From NCBI GenBank assembly GCA_031431125.1, contig JANPCX010000061.1, positions 1 through 64,000 on the forward strand: 64,000 nucleotides of DNA, given 5' to 3'. Position 1 is the stretch's first letter; the number at the start of each line of letters is the position of its first letter. This document shows, in pieces, positions 37,398-45,751 of this stretch. Both the position numbers and the translations under genes were made by a program. Source of the stretch: JANPCX01 sp031431125. Its GTDB lineage: Bacteria > Pseudomonadota > Gammaproteobacteria > Burkholderiales > Burkholderiaceae_C. The notes below the pieces were generated by a model. The model did not search any database. It saw only the letters and a list, made by a program, of their open reading frames with translations, and was not told where the DNA came from.

Positions 37398-38396
37398 TTA
37401 TCGGGTGCTTGCGCCAGAAGTTGAGCCCGAATTCGCAGGTATTTGAGTAGCGCTCGTTAAAGCTTGAGCAGGCAATGAAGCCGCCGGCTCCAACGCTGTA
37501 TGGGCTGACTCAGGGGCTGCGGTGACGTTGTTTCCAAAAATCCTGTCTTCGGCCTCCCGGTTCATCACGATGATGCTGATGCGGCGATTCACTGGGCTGC
37601 GGGGGTCAGCTGGCTCGATTAAATTGCTGGAGGCCAAGCCTTGCACGCGCAGCACGCGGGTGTCGGGCAGCCCCCCCGCAATCAACTCCCGGCGCGAGGC
37701 ATTGGCGCGGTCGCTGGAGAGTTCCCAATTGCTGTAGCCGCGCTCGCCAGCGCTGAAGGGCTGGGCATCGGTGTGGCCTTCCAGTGTCAATCGGTTCGGC
37801 ACTTCGGCCAGCACCGCGCCAATGTCGCGCAGCAAGTCGCGCATATAGGGTTTCACCACCGCGCTGCCACTGTCGAACATGGGCCGGTTGTTCTCGTCCA
37901 CGATTTGAATGCGCAAGCCATCGCGCGTCATGTCCAGCCTGATCTGCGACAGCAACGCCTCCGTTTTCGGGTTGGCGGCCAGGGCCGCCCTCACCTTTTC
38001 TTTGAGTGATTCGAGTTTGGCGCGTTCTGCGCGTTGCTGTTCTTCCTTCAAGGCCTGCAAATTCAAGGTTCGTTGCGGGCTTGGTATATCGCCCCGTTTG
38101 ACTTGCCCGTTCGCACGCGTGAAGTCCGCACCACCGCCTTTGACCACGCTCGACGAGTCACCCGACCCACTGCCCCCACCCATCGCCACCTTCAAAGGCG
38201 AAGCAAAGTAGTCGGCGATACCTTTCTTGTCACCGTCGGTAGTCGAGCCCAGCAACCACATCAACAAGAAAAACGCCATCATCGCTGTCACAAAGTCGGC
38301 ATAAGCAATTTTCCAAGCGCCCCCATGCGCAGCATGCCCACCTTTTTTGATGCGCTTGATGATGATGGGCTGGAGTTTTTTGGCGTCACCAGCCAT
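37398..38396 (-). CDS. motB: Flagellar motor stator protein MotB
   Basis: A 332-residue stator subunit. Its single membrane helix contains the proton-binding Asp (YADFVTAMMAFFLLMWLLGS), followed by a plug/linker and the OmpA-like peptidoglycan-binding domain (about 165-285, LTLEGHTDAQPFS, WELSSDRANASRRELIAGG, NRRISIIVMNRE). The C-terminal 45 residues are Ala/Ser/Thr-rich. It follows motA after a 258-bp gap that contains an inverted pair of repeats, unusually large for motA-motB. Confidence 0.96.
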   Translation of the reverse strand: MAGDAKKLQPIIIKRIKKGGHAAHGGAWKIAYADFVTAMMAFFLLMWLLGSTTDGDKKGIADYFASPLKVAMGGGSGSGDSSSVVKGGGADFTRANGQVKRGDIPSPQRTLNLQALKEEQQRAERAKLESLKEKVRAALAANPKTEALLSQIRLDMTRDGLRIQIVDENNRPMFDSGSAVVKPYMRDLLRDIGAVLAEVPNRLTLEGHTDAQPFSAGERGYSNWELSSDRANASRRELIAGGLPDTRVLRVQGLASSNLIEPADPRSPVNRRISIIVMNREAEDRIFGNNVTAAPESAHTALEPAASLPAQALTSATQIPANSGSTSGASTR

Positions 38397-38497
38397 GACT
38401 GAATCCCTTTAGTTTGAAGATAACCAAAAGGCGGTGCGTGAAATCAGCCAGTGTGCGATTCCAACTGGAGGCTTGCACGACTTTGTCCCATAAGCCT

Positions 38498-38595
38498 GTC
38501 ATTTCCGCGAAGGCGGGAATCCAGGCAGTGGTTGCAAATGAAGCCATAGCTGGAATTCGTTGCAGTCCCAGGATTCCCGCCTTCGCGGGAATGAC
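38498..38595. repeat. Pair of REP-like palindromic repeats in inverted orientation
   Basis: Two copies of the motif GGATTCCCGCCTTCGCGGGAATGAC-type: one reversed at 38498-38526 (GTCATTTCCGCGAAGGCGGG...) and one forward at 38571-38595, separated by 44 bp. Together they can fold into a cruciform between motA and motB. Other members of this family occur at 49086-49114, 49211-49237 and 61561-61586. Confidence 0.8.
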
Positions 38596-38654
38596 GGCCC
38601 GTGCGTGATTTTGGCGAAGCGCCACCTGGTCATCCGCCAAAACAGCGGCGCTGC

Positions 38655-39515
38655 TCACTTCTTCCCCTTCACATGGCCTTCAAGTTCCGAGAAAGTCGGC
38701 CTGTCAGGCGAATAAAGCACCTTGCGTCCGAACTCCACCGCCACTTGCGGCGCATAACCCTGCATGCTGGCCAGCAAGGTGGTCTTGATGCACTGCAACT
38801 CTTTGCCGCTTTCATCAATGATTTGTTCCATCAAACCCGCTAACGGCTCGAAGATGGCGTAGGCCAATAAAATGCCGAGGAAGGTGCCGACCAGCGCAGA
38901 ACCGATCATGCCGCCGAGGATGGCCGGTGGTTGACCCACCGATCCCATGGTGTTGACCACGCCCAGCACAGCCGCCACGATGCCGAAGGCGGGCAAGGCA
39001 CCGGCCAAGCGGGCAATGGCAGCCGCGGGCGCGTGGGCTTCGTGGTGGTGGGTTTCAATTTCGCTGTCCATCAGAGATTCAATTTCGTGGGCATTCAAGT
39101 TACCCGACACCATCATGCGCAAGTAGTCCGTCATGAACTCCACCACATGGTGGTCGTTCCCCACGGCGGGGTACTTTTGAAACAGCGGCGAGCTGTGTGG
39201 TTCTTCCACGTCTTTTTCAATCGACATCAAACCCTCTTTGCGAGCTTTTTGCAGAATGTCGTAAAGCAGCGCCATCAATTCCATGTAGCGCGCTTTGCTG
39301 TACTTGGAGCCTTTGAAGCAGCCTTTCAACGCGGCCAAGGTGGCCTTGAGCACCTTGGGCTGGTTCGTCACGATGAAAGCACCAATGGCCCCGCCCATGA
39401 TGGCCATCATTTCTGTCGGCAACGCTTTGATGATCACTTGCATGTTGCCGCCATGCAGGATGTAGGCACCAAAGATGCAAGCCAGTGCAAGACCCCAACC
39501 TATCAAGACAAACAT
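38655..39515 (-). CDS. motA: Flagellar motor stator protein MotA
   Basis: A 286-residue stator protein with four membrane helices (VLIGWGLALACIFGAYILHGG first; ALPAFGIVAAVLGVVNTMGSV third) and a charged cytoplasmic loop (YSKARYMELMALLYDILQKARKEG) that contacts the rotor. With MotB it forms the proton channel that drives rotation. A sigma-28 promoter lies 57 bp upstream, so motA starts its own transcription unit after flhDC. Confidence 0.97.
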   Translation of the reverse strand: MFVLIGWGLALACIFGAYILHGGNMQVIIKALPTEMMAIMGGAIGAFIVTNQPKVLKATLAALKGCFKGSKYSKARYMELMALLYDILQKARKEGLMSIEKDVEEPHSSPLFQKYPAVGNDHHVVEFMTDYLRMMVSGNLNAHEIESLMDSEIETHHHEAHAPAAAIARLAGALPAFGIVAAVLGVVNTMGSVGQPPAILGGMIGSALVGTFLGILLAYAIFEPLAGLMEQIIDESGKELQCIKTTLLASMQGYAPQVAVEFGRKVLYSPDRPTFSELEGHVKGKK

Positions 39516-39571
39516 GGTGTGCGGTGTTCCGTGACGTGATCCGGCAGGTATTGCGCGGGTCTACCTCGCCT

Positions 39572-39598
39572 TTATCGGCCCGATGAGAATCCACTTGA
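39572..39598 (-). promoter_or_regulatory. Sigma-28 (FliA) promoter of motA
   Basis: On the minus strand TCAAGTGG, 11 bp, and a perfect GCCGATAA -10. It lies 57 bp before the motA ATG, placing motAB-cheYZ in the late flagellar class, as in enteric bacteria. Confidence 0.85.
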
Positions 39599-39641
39599 GT
39601 ATGCGCGCCAACCCCTTGCCGCAATCCAACAAACAGCGCCC

Positions 39642-39669
39642 AAAAAAAGGCGGATCCCGAAGGATCCGC
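39642..39669 (-). terminator. Rho-independent terminator after flhDC
   Basis: On the minus strand GCGGATCC (39669-39662), loop TTCG and GGATCCGC (39657-39650), then a seven-base T run (39648-39642). It separates flhDC from the motA promoter. The rest of the 39516-39869 gap shows no gene. Confidence 0.88.
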
Positions 39670-39869
39670 ATCAAAAGCACGTTGAAGTGCCAGGAGGAGA
39701 CAAGCAAGAAAAAAACCACTTCGCGCAAGAAACAACTGCTTGGGTAGCACCGAAAGAAGTTGCCTTACGTTTTGAGTTTCGGCCCTTCCCGCCGAAACTT
39801 AAATGTTTCCTTCACGAACTTTGTGAAAAGTGACACGGATGACAGCGTTTGTTGTTGGGGTTAACTCAA

Positions 39870-40406
39870 TCAATGCATCTGAATGCCGCCTTGCGCTCTG
39901 CCTTTGCCGGCGCGGGCAGGCGGGCAGCACAAGCCGCAAACATAGTGTTTGGCGATTTCGTGTGGATGGGTGACGAAATGACCACCGCATTTGGAGCACT
40001 TGGTCATGGTGAGCATGCCGTTGTCAACAAACTTCACCAACCGCCAAGCGCGGGTGACAGAGAGCAGCGCTTCCAGGCCTTGAGCCGTGGTTTGTTCTTG
40101 GTAGAGCTGGTAGGCCTTGATGACGGTGTCGATCTCGTCCATCTCGGCCACTTTGTTCAGGTACTCGTGAATGTTCAGGAACAAGGACGAGTGGATGTTG
40201 GGCTGCCAGGTCATGAACCAATCCGTCGAGAACGGAAGTTGGCCTTTGCTGGGCGACTTGCCCGACACTTCTTTATAGAGCCGCAACAAGCGCTCATAAG
40301 ACAAGTCGGTTTCTGACTCCAACACCTGCAAACGTGCCCCCAAGTTAATCAGGGTGACGGCACGTTCAATTTGTTTGGCTTCTGTGAGGATGCTTTTGCT
40401 GCCCAT
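39870..40406 (-). CDS. flhC: Flagellar master regulator subunit FlhC
   Basis: A 178-residue FlhC, which joins FlhD in a heterohexamer that activates class II flagellar promoters. The zinc-binding cysteines are seen in TKCSKCGGHF and YVCGLCCPP near the C-terminus. RAVTLINLGARLQVLESET at the N-terminus and PFSTDWFMTWQPNIHSSLF in the middle are typical. AGGAGA precedes the ATG. It follows flhD by 41 bp and ends in a strong terminator. Confidence 0.96.
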   Translation of the reverse strand: MGSKSILTEAKQIERAVTLINLGARLQVLESETDLSYERLLRLYKEVSGKSPSKGQLPFSTDWFMTWQPNIHSSLFLNIHEYLNKVAEMDEIDTVIKAYQLYQEQTTAQGLEALLSVTRAWRLVKFVDNGMLTMTKCSKCGGHFVTHPHEIAKHYVCGLCCPPARAGKGRAQGGIQMH

Positions 40407-40447
40407 TTTTTATCTCCTGGCGTTTGCGTTGTGCAGCTGCTTGTTAT

Positions 40448-40771
40448 TCAGGCAGCTTCTTGGTGGCGGCCGGCCAGCAAAATGCTGGCGTGCAGGCGGT
40501 TGGTGGTGTCGTTTGCAGCGCCTTTGCCGTGGTTGGTCAGCAGGCCCCAAACCAAATCGTCGTCCATGCGGAAGCGGCAGAGCAAGGTGTTGCCCGCAGC
40601 AACCTTCATCATTTGCGCGGGTGTCAGCAGCCCGATCATGACGGCGCTTTCCTCTGTGATGCCCAGGCGGTAAAGCGCTTGCTCGCGGTCAGAGCGGATC
40701 AGGCTTTGGGCCAGCATCAGGTAAGACAGGTTGGCTTCGCGGATTTCGGTGAGGATTTGGTCAGCGTTCAT
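40448..40771 (-). CDS. flhD: Flagellar master regulator subunit FlhD
   Basis: A 107-residue FlhD. ILTEIREANLSYLMLAQSLI, REQALYRLGITEESA and ALLTPAQMMKVA-like segments are characteristic. The ATG at 40771 (MNADQIL) with AAGGA upstream gives the family length; an upstream in-frame codon would add 24 low-complexity residues. Its upstream region (40772-41531) holds a long inverted repeat, so transcription may be set from an unusual promoter region. Confidence 0.94.
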   Translation of the reverse strand: MNADQILTEIREANLSYLMLAQSLIRSDREQALYRLGITEESAVMIGLLTPAQMMKVAAGNTLLCRFRMDDDLVWGLLTNHGKGAANDTTNRLHASILLAGRHQEAA

Positions 40772-40993
40772 GGCGGGGTGTCCTTGTGAAGTGGTGGTGT
40801 TCTGCTTGGGTTCTTTGTTCTGGGCGTTGGCTTCTTGTGTCAACGTGAAACGGATTGTGAAGAAGCGAATTGAACTGCAACATCAGGCCATCTCTGTGGC
40901 TTAAGTCCAGTTTCTTCCATGCCGCGTGTCAGGCAAATTCCTACAAATTTGATTTGCTTGCTGCTTGGCTTGCTGGTGGGTTTTCCCTTTTGT

Positions 40994-41413
40994 CGATGCA
41001 CCGCGCCGGGAATTCGCCCCGGCATGGCGAGTAACTTTCTTTGCTGGTGCAAAGAAAGTCACCAAAGAAACACCTAACACCAGCCTATTTGAGCGCGGGG
41101 TGCTCCACCACTTGTCCCGGTTACGGCGGGTGGTTCAGTCAGTGGCAACGGGCATTTACTGCGGCGTTAAAGACTTGTTTTTCCAACACTGCTTGCACTC
41201 CAAGAGGAGCGCGCCGTTGCGTCGAAGAAATGAACCGAAAACGTGGCGCGAATGCCAGTGGTTACTGGCCGAATCCAGACCCCACGTCTGCGCTCCAGCA
41301 CCAAACAATTGCTGCCCAAATGGGCTGGTGTTCAGGTGTTTCTTTGGTGACTTTCTTTGCACCAGCAAAGAAAGTTACTCGGCCGCCGGGCCGAGACCCG
41401 GCGCGGTGCATCG
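40994..41413. repeat. Long inverted repeat element between flhD and fliC
   Basis: The left arm (40994-41090) and right arm (41318-41413) are reverse complements over about 96 bp; the inner 45 bp (41030-41074 with 41334-41378) are identical. The spacer is 227 bp. The outer part contains TGCACCGCGCCGGG. A 27-bp match to the right arm's outer end recurs at 44051-44077, near the second flagellin. Open frames inside the element encode mirror-image peptides (such as VTFFAGAKKVTKE) and are not real genes. The 1,063-bp gap 40772-41834 otherwise holds the fliC promoter and leader. No transposase is present. Confidence 0.88.
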
Positions 41414-41531
41414 AATAACGATCCAACAGCCAATAAAAGCCAAAGCAAGCACAGCCCCTCAAGCCCAACAGGCATGCCGCCGAAAACCAAGCAGCCCATC
41501 GGCACCTCGAACACCCACAAAAAAAAAATCC

Positions 41532-41559
41532 TCAAGTTCAGTTCAGACCGATCCGATAA
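41532..41559 (+). promoter_or_regulatory. Sigma-28 promoter of flagellin gene 1
   Basis: TCAAGTTC (41532-41539), 12 bp, then TCCGATAA (41552-41559), 7 of 8 matches to GCCGATAA. Same box arrangement as at fliD. It would give a leader of about 270 nt before the flagellin ATG at 41835. Confidence 0.75.
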
Positions 41560-41834
41560 GGATTCCAACGGGGACGAGAAATCGAAACCGGGGCCCGGAA
41601 CAAAGGGTTGATGTGGCACCGAGGTGATGGCCTAAAAACCCCCTCACCGCCCGCAACAGCTTGTTGTACCGGACGATGCCCGACTCGATCGGGATGTTGC
41701 AGAAAGTGCTTCAACCACACCGTCTGCAACATCTCGGCGATGAGGGTAAAGCTGACCCAAGCCGCAAGGCCCAAGCCAGTCGATACCGTGCCGGCACTGT
41801 GCCGGAAGTCTCATCCACCGAAAAGGAAATCATC
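41560..41834 (+). other. Long structured 5' leader of flagellin gene 1
   Basis: No gene is seen between the sigma-28 promoter and the ATG. GATGTTGCAG (41693-41702) pairs perfectly with CTGCAACATC (41724-41733), extendable by a few weaker pairs. CCGGCA (41791-41796) pairs with TGCCGG (41800-41805), about 30 bases before the start codon. AAAAGGAAA supplies the ribosome site. The leader may affect translation or stability. Confidence 0.5.
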
Positions 41835-43250
41835 ATGCCTTCAATCATCAACACCAACTTGTCGTCGTTGACCGCTCAGCGTAACTCCAACAAGAGCCAA
41901 AACGACTTGTCCACGGCCATCAACCGCTTGTCTTCCGGCCTGCGCATCAACAGCGCCAAGGACGACGCGGCTGGCTTGGCGATCGCCGAGCGTTTCACCA
42001 CCCAAATTCGTGGCCTGAACCAAGCGGCCCGCAATGCCAACGACGGTATTTCGCTGGCGCAAACGGCTGAAGGTGCACTCACCTCGGTCAGCGGCAACTT
42101 GCAGCGTATTCGTGAGCTGTCTGTTCAATCGGCCAACGCCACCAATTCCGCCACCGACCGCGCTGCCCTCCAGCAAGAGGTGGGCCAGCTCGTGGCTGAA
42201 ATTGACCGGGTCGGCGCACAAACCGACTTCAACGGCACCAAGCTGCTGGACGGCACCTTCACCGCTCAAGCCTTCCAGGTGGGCGCCAATGCGAACCAAA
42301 CCATTTCCATCTCCAGTCTGGCCAGCGCCCGCTCATCGGTGCTGGGTGCCAGCTTCTCGGCCAACGTGACAGGTGCCGTGGTCACCGCCACCGCACTGAC
42401 GGGCGGTGCCTTGAGCTTGAACGGCGTTTCCATCAACGCCGCCGTCGCGGGTGGAGGCAACGGCCAGGCTGCGGACAGCGCCTTCGCTGTAGCCAACGCC
42501 ATCAACTCCACCCAAAGCACGGTGGTGGCCACTGCCAACGCCACCACCGTGACGGGCGCCGTGCCCACCACCTTCTTGGCCACCGCAGGCGGCGCCATTA
42601 CGGTCAACGGCGTGGCCTTGGGTGCAGTCGCCGCAGGCGGCACCGCTCCGGGTCAAGGCGCCAACTTGGCGGCCGCTTTCAACTTGGTGTCAGCCGCTTC
42701 GGGTGTCACGGCATCCGCCAGTGCCACCGGTGTGCTGACCTTGACCGCCGCCGATGGTCGCAACGTCATTCTGGCTGGTGCCGGTGTCACCGCCGCCAAC
42801 ACCGGTTTGACAGCCGCCACCACCCGCAGCACGGTCTCGCTGAGCACCACGTCCACCGCCGGCATCACGGTGGCAGGTAGCGCCCCCGCCAACGGCGGCT
42901 TCACCGCCGCCACCACCGCCAGCGCCTTGACCGGCACGGCGCTGTCTGTGATCGACATCTCCACCGTGGGCGGTGCCAACACCGCCTTGGCTTCGATCGA
43001 CGCGGCACTGAGTTCGGTGAACAGCTCACGCGCCACCTTGGGTGCGGTGCAAAACCGCTTCTCCTCGACGATTGAAAACCTGCAAACCACGAGCGAGAAC
43101 CTCTCGGCCTCCCGCAGCCGCATTCAAGACGCCGACTTCGCCGCAGAAACCGCCATGTTGTCCCGCGCTCAGGTGCTGCAACAAGCCGGTACCGCCATGA
43201 TCTCCCAGGCCAACCAGCTGCCACAGGGTGTGCTGTCCTTGCTGCGTTGA
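41835..43250 (+). CDS. fliC: Flagellin 1
   Basis: A 471-residue flagellin, the filament subunit exported through the flagellar channel. The conserved D0/D1 N-terminus (INTNLSSLTAQRN, LSTAINRLSSGLRINSAKDD) covers about residues 1-170 and the C-terminus (SRIQDADFAAETAMLSRAQV) about 390-471. The central, surface-exposed part is Ala/Thr/Val-rich and contains repeated Flagellin_IN-type segments (LSLNGVSINAAV; ITVNGVALGAVAAGGTAPGQG). Start ATG 41835 after AAAGGAAA. It has a sigma-28 promoter upstream and a terminator downstream. Closely similar to the second flagellin at 44283. Confidence 0.96.
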   Translation: MPSIINTNLSSLTAQRNSNKSQNDLSTAINRLSSGLRINSAKDDAAGLAIAERFTTQIRGLNQAARNANDGISLAQTAEGALTSVSGNLQRIRELSVQSANATNSATDRAALQQEVGQLVAEIDRVGAQTDFNGTKLLDGTFTAQAFQVGANANQTISISSLASARSSVLGASFSANVTGAVVTATALTGGALSLNGVSINAAVAGGGNGQAADSAFAVANAINSTQSTVVATANATTVTGAVPTTFLATAGGAITVNGVALGAVAAGGTAPGQGANLAAAFNLVSAASGVTASASATGVLTLTAADGRNVILAGAGVTAANTGLTAATTRSTVSLSTTSTAGITVAGSAPANGGFTAATTASALTGTALSVIDISTVGGANTALASIDAALSSVNSSRATLGAVQNRFSSTIENLQTTSENLSASRSRIQDADFAAETAMLSRAQVLQQAGTAMISQANQLPQGVLSLLR

Positions 43251-43279
43251 TCTTTACCGCGCTGTCATCACAGATATCG

Positions 43280-43304
43280 AGCCCCGCGAAAGCGGGGCTT
43301 TTTC
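43280..43304 (+). terminator. Rho-independent terminator of flagellin 1
   Basis: AGCCCCGC (43280-43287), loop GAAA, GCGGGGCT (43292-43299), then a T-run. The loop plus right half, GAAAGCGGGGCTTTTTC (43288-43304), is repeated exactly at 43994-44010, after the toxin gene, where the left arm is missing. Confidence 0.92.
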
Positions 43305-43345
43305 TTGTGGGAGTTTCTTTTCTGTTGGCCCCATTCTGTGCAGAG

Positions 43346-43373
43346 ATGACGCACAATTACACTTTTATATAAC
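43346..43373 (+). promoter_or_regulatory. Candidate promoter of the toxin-antitoxin pair
   Basis: ATGACG (-35-like, 43346-43351), a 16-bp spacer and TATAAC (-10, 43368-43373) lie 21 bp before the antitoxin ATG, in the most AT-rich stretch of this locus. GGAGG precedes the start codon. Confidence 0.5.
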
Positions 43374-43394
43374 TTCATTGGATGGAGGTTCGCC

Positions 43395-43652
43395 ATGCAC
43401 ACAACCAATTTGCGCAAAGTGGGAGGCTCGGTGATGTTGGCCGTCCCACCCGCTTTTCTTGATCAACTGCATTTGCAAGCAGGTACCACCGTGGGTTTGA
43501 CCATCGATCAAGGCTGCTTGGTAATCAACCCTAAAACACGACCGCGCTACACACTCGCAGAACTGTTGGCCGCCTCGGACTACTCGCAGCCACAGTCAAA
43601 CGAGGAGCGGGAATGGGTTGATGCGCCTGCCGTAGGTGGCGAATTGTTATGA
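43395..43652 (+). CDS. mazE: MazE/ChpS-type antitoxin
   Basis: An 85-residue protein with an AbrB/MazE swapped-hairpin domain at the N-terminus (NLRKVGGSVMLAVPPAFLDQL, GTTVGLTIDQGCLVINP) and an unstructured acidic tail (SQPQSNEEREWVDAP) that should bind and neutralise the toxin. Such antitoxins usually repress their own promoter. The stop overlaps the toxin start by 4 bp. The pair sits between two flagellin genes, which is not a usual place. Confidence 0.9.
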   Translation: MHTTNLRKVGGSVMLAVPPAFLDQLHLQAGTTVGLTIDQGCLVINPKTRPRYTLAELLAASDYSQPQSNEEREWVDAPAVGGELL

Positions 43653-43975
43653 AGCGCGGTGATATTTACATGGTGTCGCTTGACCCGACCGCAGGGCATG
43701 AACAAAGCGGCAGTCGCCCCGTGCTGGTCGTCTCGCCGACAGAGTTCAATGCAGCCACCAAACTGCCGGTGGTTCTTCCGATCACCAGCGGCGGCGAGTT
43801 CGCCCGCCGTTTGGGCTTTGCAGTCACCATCACCGGTATCAAGACAACGGGCATTGTTCGCTGCGATCAGCCGCGCGTGATCGACCTGGTTGCCCGCCGT
43901 GGCCGCAAGGTTGACGCCTTGCCAGACCCGATCATGGACGACGTACTGGCCAAAATTGCTACGCTTTTTGAGTGA
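43649..43975 (+). CDS. mazF: MazF/PemK-type mRNA interferase toxin
   Basis: A 108-residue PemK/MazF-family endoribonuclease that cleaves single-stranded mRNA at short motifs. The family N-terminus KRGDIYMVSLDPTAGHEQSG-SRP and VLVVSPTEFN are intact, followed by VVLPITSGG and GIVRCDQPRVIDL. Nothing suggests inactivation. Translationally coupled to the antitoxin (ATGA). Confidence 0.93.
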   Translation: MKRGDIYMVSLDPTAGHEQSGSRPVLVVSPTEFNAATKLPVVLPITSGGEFARRLGFAVTITGIKTTGIVRCDQPRVIDLVARRGRKVDALPDPIMDDVLAKIATLFE

Positions 43976-44282
43976 GGACGTGACACTCACGGTGAAAGCG
44001 GGGCTTTTTCGTTTGTTCTTGCTGCTGGCTGGGGTGGAATCGTTCTGCCGTGCACCGCGCCGGGTCTCGGCCCGGCGCAGTGCTTTGCAGAACGCTCCCG
44101 CTTCAGCAAGCAGCCAGCAGCCACAAACAAACCCCAATTTCCCCCGCTTATTCGGGTTTTGCCCGACTCAAGTTCCTCCAACAATGGATTCACCCATCCC
44201 GTATGGACATGGGGCCGGACCGAGTGCAGTGCGGTAATGCTGCGGTCGGGCCGGAACTTCATGGAATCAATGGAGAAACTTC
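43976..44282 (+). other. Gap with terminator half-repeat and repeat fragment before flagellin 2
   Basis: Contains the 17-bp copy of the flagellin-1 terminator half (43994-44010), a GC-rich hairpin-forming segment matching the outer end of the long inverted repeat (44051-44077, within TTCTGC...GCAGAA), and TCAAGTTC at 44168-44175. The last looks like a sigma-28 -35 but is followed by ATTCACCC where GCCGATAA would be expected. No gene is seen. Confidence 0.6.
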
Positions 44283-45695
44283 ATGGCCCAAACCATCAAT
44301 ACCAATTTGTCGTCGCTGACGGCACAGCGCAACCAAAGCAAAACGCAAAATGAGCTGTCCACCGCCATCAACCGGCTGTCCTCAGGTCTGCGCATCAACA
44401 GCGCCAAGGACGACGCGGCGGGTTTGGCCATTGCCGAGCGCTTCACCACCCAGGTGCGCGGCCTGAACCAGGCGGCGCGTAATGCCAACGACGGCATTTC
44501 GCTGTCGCAAACGGCTGAAGGCGCGCTAGCTTCCGTGAGCGGCAACTTGCAGCGAATTCGCGAACTGTCGGTGCAATCGGCCAACGCCACCAACTCGGCC
44601 ACCGACCGCGCTGCCTTGCAGCAAGAGGTAAGCCAACTGGTGGCTGAAATTGACCGGGTGGGCGCACAAACCCAATTCAACGGTTTGAACTTGCTGGACG
44701 GCACGTTCTCAGCGCAGCAGTTTCAAATTGGCGCGAACGCGAACCAAACCATCACCATCTCGGGCATTGCCAGTGCCCGCACCTCCACGTTGGGGGCGAG
44801 TTACTCGGCCAACGTCACCGGCACCGCCGTCACGGCAACGGCGTTGACCTCCGGCGCTTTGAACCTGAACGGCGTGAACATCAACGCGGCGGTGGCCGGT
44901 GCGGGCAATGGGCAAGCGGCTGACAGCGCTTACGCAGTGGCAACCGCCATCAACAGCACCCAAAGCACGGTGGTGGCCACAGCCAACCCGACGCAGGCGC
45001 TGGGCGGCATTCCCACCACCTTCTTGGCGGTTGCGGCCAACACGATTCAGATTAACGGCGTGAACGTGGGCGCGATTGCGGCTGGCGGCACAGCACCCGG
45101 CCAGGGCTCCAACGTGGCGGCTGCGATCAATGCCATTTCAGCGGCAACGGGGGTCACCGCGTCGGTCGCTGCCACGGGAGCCGTCACGTTGAACTCGGTG
45201 GACGGGCGCAACATCACGGTGGCCGGCGCCACCGCCGCCAACGTCAGCATTGGCAACGCCACCACGCGCAGCACAGTGAGCTTGACCACCACGGCCACCG
45301 CTGGCATTGTGGTGGCCGGCAGTGCGCCCGCCAACGGCGGCTTCACTGCCGCCACCACCGCTGCCTCGCTGACGGGCACGGCCATGTCGGTGATCGACAT
45401 TTCCACGGTGGCCGGTGCCAACATTGCGCTGGCGTCGGTGGACTCGGCACTGAGCACCATCAACAGCGAGCGCGCCAAACTCGGTGCGATTCAAAACCGC
45501 TTCTCCTCGACGATTGAAAACCTGCAAACGTCTTCGGAAAACCAGGCCGCCGCGCGCAGCCGCATTCAAGACGCCGACTTCGCCTCAGAAACCGCGATGC
45601 TGGCCCGCGCCCAGGTGTTGCAACAAGCCGGCACCGCGATGATTGCGCAGGCCAATCAGTTGCCCCAGCAGGTGCTGCAGCTGTTGCAGAACTGA
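44283..45695 (+). CDS. fliC: Flagellin 2
   Basis: A 470-residue paralogue of flagellin 1 with near-identical ends (INTNLSSLTAQRNQSKTQ; SRIQDADFASETAMLARAQV) and a central part of the same design, including INAAVAGAGNGQAADSAYAV. A few substitutions cluster in the central domain and in the last residues (QLPQQVLQLLQN instead of QLPQGVLSLLR). GGAGAAAC precedes the ATG. No good sigma-28 -10 is seen upstream, unlike flagellin 1, so expression may differ. No terminator was found after it. Confidence 0.95.
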   Translation: MAQTINTNLSSLTAQRNQSKTQNELSTAINRLSSGLRINSAKDDAAGLAIAERFTTQVRGLNQAARNANDGISLSQTAEGALASVSGNLQRIRELSVQSANATNSATDRAALQQEVSQLVAEIDRVGAQTQFNGLNLLDGTFSAQQFQIGANANQTITISGIASARTSTLGASYSANVTGTAVTATALTSGALNLNGVNINAAVAGAGNGQAADSAYAVATAINSTQSTVVATANPTQALGGIPTTFLAVAANTIQINGVNVGAIAAGGTAPGQGSNVAAAINAISAATGVTASVAATGAVTLNSVDGRNITVAGATAANVSIGNATTRSTVSLTTTATAGIVVAGSAPANGGFTAATTAASLTGTAMSVIDISTVAGANIALASVDSALSTINSERAKLGAIQNRFSSTIENLQTSSENQAAARSRIQDADFASETAMLARAQVLQQAGTAMIAQANQLPQQVLQLLQN

Positions 45696-45751
45696 TGGGG
45701 GTGAGGGCTGCAACAAACTAAACGCTCACAAAGAAAAAGAAAAAAATACCC

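Noticed and set aside
41041..41418. Open frames encoding VTFFAGAKKVTKE or MLVQRKSPKKH-type peptides on both strands
   Set aside because: They are mirror products of the long inverted repeat; the same peptides appear from both arms, with no ribosome sites or family resemblance.
41747..41786. TAAA ... GTCGATAC as a sigma-28 promoter nearer to flagellin 1
   Set aside because: The spacing is 28 bp, far from the 11-12 bp seen at motA, fliD and fliS.
44168..44195. TCAAGTTC followed by ATTCACCC as a sigma-28 promoter of flagellin 2
   Set aside because: The -10 has almost no match to GCCGATAA; kept only as a remark.
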